Source of the DNA: UMGS363 sp964402055
GTDB lineage: Bacteria; Bacillota; Clostridia; Oscillospirales; Ruminococcaceae
Direction of reading: 5' to 3'
Length of the DNA stretch: 6,352 bases
Assembly: GCA_964402055.1 (NCBI GenBank)
Contig: CAYOAV010000089.1
Location: forward strand, 1-6,352
This document shows positions 1 to 5,258 of the stretch, one piece after another (position 1 is the stretch's first letter; each line of letters opens with the position of its first letter). Below the pieces are notes generated by a model. The model ran no database searches. It was not told the origin of the DNA and saw only the letters and a program-made list of their open reading frames with translations. Position numbers and translations under genes: made by a program.

Positions 1-1625
1 ATTACAGTACGATACTTACTGATGTAATCTTCCTGATTGCGATAAAGCATTTCTGCTTCACTCATCTCTTTATCGAGAATGTAGCCTCTGTGTGCTTCAT
101 CGACAATGATAAGGTCATAATCAGTAACTGAAGGAATAGTCATTCCATCCTCAGGATAAAGAATTCGCTTAACAAGGCTCTGCACCGTTGAAATATGTAT
201 GCGGGTTTCCTTGTCTATTTCCTTTTCATCAAGCCCCTTGATGTTATAAATAGAATCAAGAGTCATAAGCTCTTCAATTTTTACTTCCTTGAAAACGTCC
301 TCTGCCTGTTCTCCGAGTGCAGTTCTATCAACAAGGAAAAGGATTCTTTTAAAACGGTCGCTCTTGATAAAGCGGTAAATCATACCGAGGATTGTTCTTG
401 TTTTACCTGTTCCTGTTGCCATTGACAAAAGTGCAGTAGGTGCACCATTTATTACAGCGTTTTCAACTGCTTCAATAGCAGAAATCTGATATTTACGGAG
501 ATTAAGTCCATCAGGGTCACGAAGTAAGTCAAAAGGAGTGTTCTGCAATACAGTATTCGCCTGCGTTATATCCTTTTCAAGCAGTTCCATTATACCCATA
601 GGCGTCATCCAGTTCTGAAGTGCCTTTGGTGCATTTGAAGAGCGCAAATCCTGATACCATATACCTGATTTGGTTTCAATTTGCTTCAGATATTTTCTGC
701 CGTTAGTAGCAAAAATAAACGGAACTTTATACTTACCCCACTGACTTATTACATATTCGTTGTGCTCAGCTTTAATTTCACTGGCATAATCCTTGCACTG
801 ATAATCAATAGCAGAAAGAACATCAACGGCGGCTCTTTTAGCTTCTACAACAGCAACTAATTTTAAGCCTATAAATAATGCATAATCGGCTTTACCCAAA
901 TTTCCAACGGTTGAATCGGTTGGCCATTCAGCAATAGCAAGATTTTTTCCTTTTTGCGGTCTTGTTCCTTTTGAATAGCGTATATTATTTGTATCAGCAT
1001 CCCAACCGCATTTTCTTAGCTGTTCATCAATAAGATAACGTGTTTCAGCTTCGGAAAGCTCCATACTTTCAGACGCTGTTTCAGCCTGTTCAATACGTTC
1101 TTTGGCGGTTTTGTGTGAAGCAGCGGTTGTAACCTGTTCAATCTGAGATGATAATGCTGCAATCTGTTCTTCCTTCTGCTTAATGATAGCCTCGTAATCG
1201 GGGATTATCTTTTCTTCAGGCATTACAAAATCATCAGCGATATATCCCCAATCGCCGTACACTTCCATAAACCATACAGAAAGATTATATGTCATCTGAA
1301 GAAGCGTTTTTGCATCGTCAACAGAATCTGCACCTGCATGAACAGCGTTATTTCTTGTTTTCCTTAACGCATAGAGAATGTCATCAATTTTCTTTGGAAT
1401 CAGACCTTCACGCTTAAGCAGTCTAATGCGATTTGAATGGGTGTTATCGACAGTAGGTTCGGGAATATGCTCAAAAGCATAGATTTCAAGAATCAAGCGT
1501 TCACCAAACATACCCAGCTTATACAGACAAGCATTAGGGTCGGAATATACATAGTTTTCAGCCGTTTCGCCTATCTGAGCCAGTGCAGGCCAATATCTGT
1601 TCAAAAAATGAAAGTTGGATTTCAT
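1..1625 (-). CDS. hsdR: Type I restriction endonuclease subunit R (HsdR), N-terminal half; 3' end outside the window
   Basis: This is the ATP-dependent DNA translocase and nuclease subunit of a type I restriction-modification complex, which cuts unmethylated foreign DNA together with HsdM and HsdS. Translating the minus strand gives 541 residues with no stop before the window edge; the family is usually about 1000 residues. Residues about 20-125 look like the fused DUF4145 domain (RNNAVHAG at 91-98). A charged coiled-coil linker covers about 140-188. The HSDR_N nuclease domain follows, with D247, E261 and K263 as a D-x13-ExK active site. The helicase begins near 380, with Walker A MATGTGKT at 402-409 and DEAH at 509-512. 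The ATG at 1625 is well fixed: an in-frame TAA lies immediately before it and an AGAGGTG ribosome site sits upstream. It lies 71 bases after the DUF5655 gene on the same strand, so the two are probably one operon. No lesion is seen in this part. The family call is very safe. Confidence 0.96.
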   Translation of the reverse strand, partial: MKSNFHFLNRYWPALAQIGETAENYVYSDPNACLYKLGMFGERLILEIYAFEHIPEPTVDNTHSNRIRLLKREGLIPKKIDDILYALRKTRNNAVHAGADSVDDAKTLLQMTYNLSVWFMEVYGDWGYIADDFVMPEEKIIPDYEAIIKQKEEQIAALSSQIEQVTTAASHKTAKERIEQAETASESMELSEAETRYLIDEQLRKCGWDADTNNIRYSKGTRPQKGKNLAIAEWPTDSTVGNLGKADYALFIGLKLVAVVEAKRAAVDVLSAIDYQCKDYASEIKAEHNEYVISQWGKYKVPFIFATNGRKYLKQIETKSGIWYQDLRSSNAPKALQNWMTPMGIMELLEKDITQANTVLQNTPFDLLRDPDGLNLRKYQISAIEAVENAVINGAPTALLSMATGTGKTRTILGMIYRFIKSDRFKRILFLVDRTALGEQAEDVFKEVKIEELMTLDSIYNIKGLDEKEIDKETRIHISTVQSLVKRILYPEDGMTIPSVTDYDLIIVDEAHRGYILDKEMSEAEMLYRNQEDYISKYRTV

Positions 1626-1631
1626 TTATAA

Positions 1632-1658
1632 CACCTCTTTCATATGTTCCATATGTTC
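1632..1658 (-). promoter_or_regulatory. hsdR ribosome binding site preceded by a tandem 9-base repeat
   Basis: On the minus strand AGAGGTG (1632-1638) lies six bases before the hsdR ATG. Immediately upstream are two exact tandem copies of GAACATATG (1641-1649 and 1650-1658). Because CATATG is self-complementary, 1641-1655 can also fold as a 6-bp hairpin with a three-base loop next to the ribosome site. The same bases encode a short in-frame reading, MEHMKEVL, whose TAA directly abuts the hsdR ATG. That arrangement could couple translation. A regulatory role is inference. Confidence 0.5.
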
Positions 1659-1696
1659 GCATAATTTTATATTATCGGAAGTTGTAATTAAAAAAA

Positions 1697-2599
1697 TTAG
1701 TTTTCATTATAAGCTCTATCAATCAAAGACTTGGCTTTTTCAAAATCTTCAACGGATTTTAAATAAACACGCAAATCGCCTGTGCCCCAATGTCCTTTGT
1801 TACGCACATCTTCGGTAAAGCCTTGGACCAATTTAACTGTATCAGGGTTTAATCTGAGATGTAAACTCACATAGCTTTGATACACCTCGACACATGCAAT
1901 ATTGCGTACCTTCTTGAAAGCAACATACAATTTCAATTGGTTTTCCGAAATGTCATCGCCAAGAGACATTATGTAATCGCGAACTGAATAGAAAAGATTC
2001 TGATTCTTTTCCCCCGCTTCGGCAAAATACTGGTTAAAATCTTTATCCTTCCAGTTGCTTTTCTTTGTTGGCTTTGTTGTATCATCTTCAAATACAACAG
2101 GTTGAACCTGTGGTGCATTCAGATACTCAAGGGAAATCAAATTATCACCGAATTTTTTATATTTGACAAGTTTGATATTACGTTGCATTTGGTTGACAGC
2201 GTGTTCGTCAAACTTTGTAAAATCGTTAGCTACGCATATAACACATGGCATACTCCAGTCAATTGTGTCGGCTTTTTCTTGCCCGAGAACTTCCATAACC
2301 AGAAGCTTGAAATCTGCTTTATGGTCAAGTAGCCAATCGAGGTAAAATAACCCTTGGTTGATTACATTTTCGTTTACACTACGCTTATATTCAAATATTA
2401 CAGGGCAATTGTTTTCATCAATACCAATACTGTCCATTCTTCCATTTGTAATTCTATATTCTGATTTGAGAAATGTAACACCGAAAAAGGTGTTCATATT
2501 ATCTTCAAGAAGCTGTTGGAGTTCTTTTTCTAACGTCACTTGCTTCGACTGAAGTTCTTCAACTTGACCTTTGATGTTAAAAAGCTTTATATCAGCCAT
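1697..2599 (-). CDS. DUF5655-domain protein with a RecB-like PD-(D/E)XK nuclease signature
   Basis: A 300-residue soluble protein with no signal peptide or membrane segment. The N-terminal part (about 20-130) carries a classic restriction-nuclease-fold pattern: D56 in GRMDSIGID, E70 and K72 in IFEYKR, then Q82-G-L-F-Y86, which fits the QxxxY motif of RecB-type nucleases. The C-terminal part (about 185-297) matches the DUF5655 family as I know it, including GHWGTGDL at 269-276. A lysine-rich linker near 174-187 separates the two parts. Relatives are often labelled predicted transport protein, which the nuclease-like residues do not support. The gene is the first of the operon and hsdR follows after 71 bases, so a role in DNA handling or phage defence beside the type I enzyme is a reasonable inference; the substrate is unknown. 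The ribosome site is AAAAGGGGA, about 11 bases from this ATG. A nearer out-of-frame ATG at 2606 opens only a four-codon reading. Confidence 0.88.
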   Translation of the reverse strand: MADIKLFNIKGQVEELQSKQVTLEKELQQLLEDNMNTFFGVTFLKSEYRITNGRMDSIGIDENNCPVIFEYKRSVNENVINQGLFYLDWLLDHKADFKLLVMEVLGQEKADTIDWSMPCVICVANDFTKFDEHAVNQMQRNIKLVKYKKFGDNLISLEYLNAPQVQPVVFEDDTTKPTKKSNWKDKDFNQYFAEAGEKNQNLFYSVRDYIMSLGDDISENQLKLYVAFKKVRNIACVEVYQSYVSLHLRLNPDTVKLVQGFTEDVRNKGHWGTGDLRVYLKSVEDFEKAKSLIDRAYNEN

Positions 2600-2629
2600 A
2601 ATCCATTTATCCCCTTTTATAACAAACTA

Positions 2630-2643
2630 ACATTTAAAAATGT
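2630..2643. promoter_or_regulatory. Inverted repeat in the leader of the DUF5655-hsdR operon
   Basis: ACATTT-AA-AAATGT is a perfect dyad lying about 12-25 bases downstream of the predicted transcription start. It could be an operator or a weak leader hairpin. It is AT-rich and could be chance. Confidence 0.25.
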
Positions 2644-2661
2644 GTACAATTACTCATTTTC

Positions 2662-2690
2662 ATTATACCACAAAATTTGTCGGATTTCAA
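2662..2690 (-). promoter_or_regulatory. Sigma-A promoter of the DUF5655-hsdR operon
   Basis: Read on the minus strand, TTGAAA (2685-2690) and TATAAT (2662-2667) are separated by 17 bases, and TGG before the -10 box gives an extended -10. Transcription would start near 2655, leaving a leader of about 55 bases before the DUF5655 ATG at 2599. The match to consensus is close and the position is right. Confidence 0.8.
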
Positions 2691-2708
2691 TATCTCATGG
2701 CAGATATT
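2689..2708. promoter_or_regulatory. Inverted repeat overlapping the -35 box (candidate operator)
   Basis: AATATCT and AGATATT form perfect 7-base arms around the spacer CATGGC. The left arm overlaps the last bases of the -35 box of the leftward promoter. That position suits a repressor or controller protein, but no regulator gene is visible in the window. In AT-rich DNA such a dyad can also occur by chance. Confidence 0.35.
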
Positions 2709-2829
2709 AAAAAATTATTTGTGATTATTTACGGCAATTTAACGTTTGCAGGATTGGAACTTCGGTATGTGTAAACCTCCGTAACAGGATTTCTTAAACA
2801 CGGCACAATGGGATAAACAGCCATTTAAT

Positions 2830-2873
2830 CACCGAGAAGGTACAGTAAATCTGTATTGGAACGGTGTTTTTTT
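2830..2873 (+). terminator. Terminator-like hairpin followed by seven T
   Basis: CACCG (2830-2834) pairs with CGGTG (2862-2866), and TACAG (2841-2845) pairs with CTGTA (2851-2855) around a five-base loop. A symmetric 6x6 internal loop (AGAAGG opposite TTGGAA) could form tandem G-A and G-U pairs. TTTTTTT follows at 2867-2873, directly after the outer stem. No plus-strand gene lies upstream in the window, so it may end a short RNA or be a relic of lost genes. It could also be a structured RNA domain. Confidence 0.42.
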
Positions 2874-3052
2874 ATGCACTAAAGGTTATCGCCTACGCCA
2901 ATTTTTTCTGTATATAGTAGGAGATTTTTTCGGGTTTACTAAAATAATTTGGCTCAACCCCTTGATTTTTTGCCTTTAATATTAGAGGGTTATTTTACAT
3001 AATTTGCAATATTCCAATCGTGGAGTACGAAGCACTGCATGTTGAAAGTGAC

Positions 3053-3073
3053 GACGCCCTAATTCAGGGCGTC
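3053..3073. repeat. Perfect 8-bp GC-rich hairpin
   Basis: GACGCCCT and AGGGCGTC enclose the loop AATTC, and pairing resumes beyond a single mismatch at 3052/3074. It stands out in AT-rich surroundings. No T tract follows on either strand, so it is not a standard terminator. It lies about 150 bases before the DUF3847 gene. Its role is unknown; candidates are an RNA processing or stability hairpin, or a protein-binding dyad. Confidence 0.45.
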
Positions 3074-3133
3074 ATCCCCTTATCATTATTTCAGTGCATA
3101 ACTCCACAAGAGCGTAACTGTCTGTTACTCCGT

Positions 3134-3139
3134 TATAAT
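3134..3139 (+). promoter_or_regulatory. Possible -10 box for the mobilization genes
   Basis: A perfect TATAAT lies 85 bases before the DUF3847 start, but no recognisable -35 box sits 16-18 bases upstream. Instead the dyad GTAAC-TGTCT-GTTAC (3114-3128) occupies the spacer and the -35 end, as expected for an activated or repressed promoter. It is a weak call based on the -10 hexamer alone. Confidence 0.3.
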
Positions 3140-3195
3140 AAACTTTTCTCCTAACTTTTTTACATAACGCAAAAGTGTATGTCGGCAGAAATCTG

Positions 3196-3215
3196 CTGAA
3201 ATTTATTTCAGGAGG
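3196..3215 (+). promoter_or_regulatory. DUF3847 ribosome binding site abutting a perfect palindrome
   Basis: AGGAGG at 3210-3215 lies eight bases before the ATG at 3224 and fixes that start. CTGAAATTTATTTCAG (3196-3211) is a perfect 16-base palindrome whose right arm runs into the ribosome site. A second small dyad, GCAGAAATCTGC (3185-3196), directly precedes it. This could let a protein or RNA fold control entry of ribosomes to the mobilization operon, which is inference. Confidence 0.55.
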
Positions 3216-3223
3216 GCACTACA

Positions 3224-3559
3224 ATGAACAATGAAAAAACACTTATCCGCACCGAAGCAGAAATTGAAAAAGTTCTTGCCGAGCGTAATAAGCTTCAAGC
3301 GGAACTTGACCGCCTGACGAAAAAGGAAACTCAGGAAGAACACAGACTTGCAACTATGCAAAATCGGTACAAGGAGCAGAAACGCCGTAGCCGTAATCAT
3401 CGACTTATTGAGCGTGGCGCAATTCTGGAGAGCCTTATTCCCAACGCCAAGAGCTACACCAATGAGCAGATAAAGCACATCATCAAGATTGCTTTCGGCA
3501 ACTTGCCCGGCGGCTTACAAAGCATACATTTTCCGGAAAGTTTGCGTGATAATTCTTGA
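3224..3559 (+). CDS. DUF3847-family small coiled-coil protein, mobilization accessory candidate
   Basis: A 111-residue charged protein. Residues about 8-60 form a strongly heptad-like coiled coil (EAEIEKVLAERNKLQAELD), followed by a basic stretch (KEQKRRSRNHR, about 50-60), then RLIERGAILESLIP and a short helix with EQIKHIIKIAF near 81-91. This order fits DUF3847 proteins, which I know to be encoded just upstream of MobA/MobL relaxases in Clostridia elements. A DNA-binding helper role at oriT is plausible by position and charge but is not established. The start has an excellent AGGAGG site. The gene ends 44 bases before the hairpins of the oriT candidate and about 195 bases before the relaxase. 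The final 20 residues (from NLPGG) look unlike a conserved domain and may be variable. No lesion is seen. Confidence 0.85.
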   Translation: MNNEKTLIRTEAEIEKVLAERNKLQAELDRLTKKETQEEHRLATMQNRYKEQKRRSRNHRLIERGAILESLIPNAKSYTNEQIKHIIKIAFGNLPGGLQSIHFPESLRDNS

Positions 3560-3603
3560 AAAAGCTGTTTTGCAGGTTCGGCAATACTGCCTCCCAAAAG
3601 ACA

Positions 3604-3720
3604 AGGTGAAAACACGATGTTTTCACTTCCACCCCAAAAGGCGGCACGGATGCCGCCAAAAGAGGGCGGAAGAGCGCACTTATATACCACAGAAGTGGTA
3701 TGCGCGGTTTCTGCGGAAAC
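3604..3720. other. Candidate origin of transfer (oriT) with four hairpins and an IncQ/pIP501-like nic core
   Basis: Four hairpins follow one another: GTGAAAACA/TGTTTTCAC (3606-3626), GGCGGCA/TGCCGCC (3640-3657), ATACCAC/GTGGTAT (3684-3701) and GTTTC/GAAAC (3707-3720). On the minus strand the third hairpin is followed at once by ATAAGTGCGCTCT (3683 down to 3671). The nic core of RSF1010/R1162 and of the pIP501 and pGO1 type, as I recall it, is TAAGTG^CGCCCT just 3' of a hairpin, so this matches 11 of 12 bases with the same architecture. The predicted nick lies on the minus strand between 3677 and 3676. With that polarity the leading end moves toward the DUF3847 gene and the relaxase gene would enter the recipient last, as is common. 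The spot, directly before a MobA/MobL (MOBQ-type) relaxase, fits. Activity is not shown. Confidence 0.75.
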
Positions 3721-3743
3721 AGGAAAAATCAGCATTACTGCTG

Positions 3744-3762
3744 AAAGGAGGTTTTGACAATC
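3744..3762 (+). promoter_or_regulatory. Relaxase ribosome site with a non-standard start (TTG or ATC)
   Basis: AAAGGAGG ends at 3751. The nearest recognised start, TTG at 3754, is only two bases away, too close for normal initiation. At the ideal eight-base spacing stands ATC (3760-3762), followed by GCAATATATCAT. Relatives of this relaxase begin M-A-I-Y-H, so the ATC occupies the place of the expected ATG. This decides the start: either a weak TTG, a very weak ATC, or no useful initiation. Confidence 0.7.
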
Positions 3763-4311
3763 GCAATATATCATTGCTCCATCAAAATTGTCAGTCGGGG
3801 CAAGGGCAAGTCTGCCGTTGCTGCCGTTGCTTACCGTTCGGGCGAAAAGCTCACCAACGACTATGACGGAACTACTCACGACTTTACCCGAAAAGGCGGC
3901 GTAGTTCATACGGAAATTCTACTGCCTGACAATGCACCGAGAGAATATGCAGACCGCTCTACACTCTGGAATTCCGTTGAGCAAGTGGAGAAATCCAAGA
4001 ACGCACAGCTTTCACGGGAAATTGAAGTTGCACTGCCGAATGAACTTTCCGAAGCGGAGTGCATTGAACTTGCACGGGAGTTCGCACAGCGGACTTTTGT
4101 TGAAAAAGGCATTATCGAAAAAGTCGACCACCGTTCTTTTGAAAGACAAGGCAGATTGGAGAAACCAACAGTCCATATGGGAGTCGCCGCAACGCAAATT
4201 GAGCGTAAAGGCATACGCACTATCAAAGGCGATACCAACCGTGAAATCAAGTCCATAAATGCAAAAAATTCTGCTCTGCTGAAACGCTTGATAATGAGCT
4301 TGCCAAGATGA
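3754..4311 (+). CDS. MobA/MobL-family relaxase, N-terminal part, with an internal deletion
   Basis: The relaxase nicks oriT and pilots the single strand into the recipient. The N-terminus AIYHCSIKIVSRGKG, then SAVAAVAYRSGEKL with the likely catalytic tyrosine Y27, and the following region to EVALPNELSEAECIELAREFAQRTFVEKG (residue 119) are typical. Relatives then carry a NPHAHxMLTxRP segment (motif III, metal-binding histidines) and an NxRGDW-like stretch before EKVDHRSFERQG. Here FVEKG runs straight into IIEKVDHRS (residues 119-127), so this central portion is absent. GAAAAAG occurs on both sides of the join (4102-4108, 4117-4123). The reading ends after IKSINAKNSA in an out-of-frame tail; the true C-terminal part continues in the -1 frame. 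Start choice is discussed at the ribosome site. It is probably a pseudogene: three lesions, and no way to complete the HUH active site. That picture rests on my memory of family sequences. Confidence 0.85.
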   Translation: MTIAIYHCSIKIVSRGKGKSAVAAVAYRSGEKLTNDYDGTTHDFTRKGGVVHTEILLPDNAPREYADRSTLWNSVEQVEKSKNAQLSREIEVALPNELSEAECIELAREFAQRTFVEKGIIEKVDHRSFERQGRLEKPTVHMGVAATQIERKGIRTIKGDTNREIKSINAKNSALLKRLIMSLPR

Positions 4312-4943
4312 AAGAAATCCCGAAAGAGGACAGCCTTCTTGAAAAGCTTATGCGTTTTTATGACAACGGAATTAAGTTCAGTGAAGTGCGTGGAGTGAGT
4401 GTTTCCAATCTGAAAAAGATAGCGAAATTCAAGGATTTAACTCACTTGATAGCTTTTGTACAGGGGCATAAAATCGGAACGCTATCTGAGCTTGCGGAGA
4501 AGAATTCCGAAACAAAATCAGAATTGAAGAATTTTAAATCCAAGCTTATCCGAAACCAGACCCGAATGAAAGAATTATCAGAACTGCTTGACAATTATCC
4601 TCGCTACAAGGATAACAAGGCTGTTTATCTGGAATGGCAGTCTATCACAAATCCGAAGAAAAAGGAAAAGTTTTATGACAAGCACTACGGAGAGATTGCA
4701 TTATTCAAGACTGCGAAAACTTTTTATGATAACAAACTCAGCAGTGCAAAAATTACTCCGAAAGCGTGGCAGAGAGAACTTGACGAGCTGACAAAATCTG
4801 CTCAGATTGACCGTGCTAAGGTTGAAAAGCTGGGCGATGATGTGGCTGTTATGGAAACGCTGATTTACAATGTTCAGCGACTTACAAATTATGAGGAAAA
4901 GCAGAATGAAATTCAGCGGGAGCGTTCGGCTGAATTGGAATAA
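4308..4943 (+). CDS. MobA/MobL relaxase, C-terminal part, displaced into the -1 frame
   Basis: A 211-residue lysine/glutamate-rich, mostly helical protein with no catalytic motif. Its layout, with SNLKKIAKFKDLTHLIAFVQGHKI, a long coiled coil, a YKDNKAVYLEWQ segment, KKKEKFYDKHYGEIALFKTAKTFYD, then ITPKAWQRELDEL, corresponds to the usual C-terminal region of clostridial MobA/MobL relaxases. The same frame continues upstream of the ATG as CSAETLDNELAK, so the original gene was continuous and the break lies near 4263-4283. The ATG overlaps the stop of the N-terminal part (ATGA, 4308-4311) but has no good ribosome site, so separate translation would depend on coupling. A run AAAAAAT (4263-4269) in the upstream frame could permit a -1 slip into this frame. 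Ordinary frameshift decay is more likely. Confidence 0.8.
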   Translation: MKEIPKEDSLLEKLMRFYDNGIKFSEVRGVSVSNLKKIAKFKDLTHLIAFVQGHKIGTLSELAEKNSETKSELKNFKSKLIRNQTRMKELSELLDNYPRYKDNKAVYLEWQSITNPKKKEKFYDKHYGEIALFKTAKTFYDNKLSSAKITPKAWQRELDELTKSAQIDRAKVEKLGDDVAVMETLIYNVQRLTNYEEKQNEIQRERSAELE

Positions 4944-5004
4944 ATCAAAGAAAGGACGGAATAAAATCATTATTTTCATATTTTTTAAGGAAGGAGGACG
5001 ACCT

Positions 5005-5181
5005 ATGGAAGATGAATGGAGTGGACTTGCTTATCTTTTGTCAGAACTTATTTTAAAATATTCGCCGCAAATTGATTTTGATAAACTGCGTGAAATGGAC
5101 GAAAAGAAAATTGATAAGAAAAAAGAAACTCTGCAAATAATAGAATCGTGCCAAACAATTGACAAAAAAGATGTAGCGTGA
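5005..5181 (+). CDS. 58-residue protein of unknown function between relaxase and recombinase
   Basis: I do not recognise a named family. The start is well supported: AAGGAGG (4991-4997) lies seven bases before the ATG. The product is acidic at the N-terminus (MEDEWSGLAYLLSELILKY), with a likely amphipathic helix, then IDFDKLREMDEKK and a lysine-rich helix; it has no signal peptide or membrane segment. A small protein of this general size often sits between relaxase and recombinase in such elements, so it may be part of the mobilization module, perhaps a recombination or regulatory helper. That is inference from position. A longer in-frame reading from 4870 overlaps the relaxase end and is unlikely, as the ribosome site favours 5005. 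The last 23 bases also contain the recombinase promoter. Confidence 0.72.
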   Translation: MEDEWSGLAYLLSELILKYSPQIDFDKLREMDEKKIDKKKETLQIIESCQTIDKKDVA

Positions 5182-5187
5182 TATAAT
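5159..5187 (+). promoter_or_regulatory. Consensus sigma-A promoter for the recombinase gene
   Basis: TTGACA (5159-5164) and TATAAT (5182-5187) are both perfect, with a 17-base spacer and TGA before the -10 box, giving an extended -10. It overlaps the 3' end and stop codon of the 58-residue gene. Transcription should begin near 5194, giving the recombinase its own strong transcript with a leader of about 65 bases. Confidence 0.88.
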
Positions 5188-5193
5188 ATTCGT

Positions 5194-5236
5194 GATGATT
5201 ATGTCCAAACTTGTTGCCCCCATCATCGCGGATGAT
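5194..5236 (+). promoter_or_regulatory. Recombinase leader with two mutually exclusive hairpins
   Basis: GATGAT (5194-5199), ATCATC (5222-5227) and GATGAT (5231-5236) mean the middle arm can pair with either neighbour, the second as ATCATC-GCG-GATGAT. This begins at the predicted transcript start. The ribosome site TGGAG (5247-5251) lies about ten bases after the last arm. Such competition can form a switch or attenuator, but no T tract follows. As DNA, the repeats could also be protein-binding sites. Confidence 0.4.
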
Positions 5237-5258
5237 ACATACTTAATGGAGAAATATA

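Larger units (their letters stand above)
2709..3209. other. Roughly 500-base stretch without a convincing gene
   Basis: All frames are broken by frequent stops and no start with a ribosome site opens a reading of useful length. The stretch holds the terminator-like hairpin at 2830-2873, a direct repeat of ATTGGAAC (2753-2760 and 2855-2862), a long AT-rich dyad TAAAATAA/TTATTTTA around 2939-2997, the GC-rich hairpin at 3053-3073, a GTAAC/GTTAC dyad at 3114-3128 and GCAGAAATCTGC at 3185-3196. It separates the leftward restriction operon from the rightward mobilization genes. It may hold an element boundary or a non-coding RNA, but nothing here proves either. Confidence 0.5.

Noticed and set aside
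195..425. Plus-strand 76-codon reading inside hsdR
   Set aside because: It is the antisense shadow of the HsdR helicase region that contains the Walker A motif.
2697..2774. Plus-strand reading beginning MADIKKLF, resembling the MADIKLF start of the DUF5655 protein
   Set aside because: No ribosome site, only 25 codons, and no similarity after the first residues; likely coincidence.
2740..2880. Known riboswitch or T-box leader in the intergenic stretch
   Set aside because: I looked for hallmarks of T-box, cobalamin, SAM, TPP and c-di-GMP elements and saw none.
3489..3866. 125-codon plus-strand reading across the DUF3847 end, oriT and relaxase start
   Set aside because: It overlaps two better-supported genes in another frame and its composition reflects the hairpins, not a protein family.
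3454..3909. 151-codon minus-strand reading opposite the oriT region and relaxase start
   Set aside because: It is antisense to well-supported features, has no ribosome site or recognisable domain, and reads through the oriT hairpins.
4870..5004. Extended start for the 58-residue protein
   Set aside because: It overlaps the relaxase end and lacks a ribosome site, whereas AAGGAGG sits correctly before the ATG at 5005.
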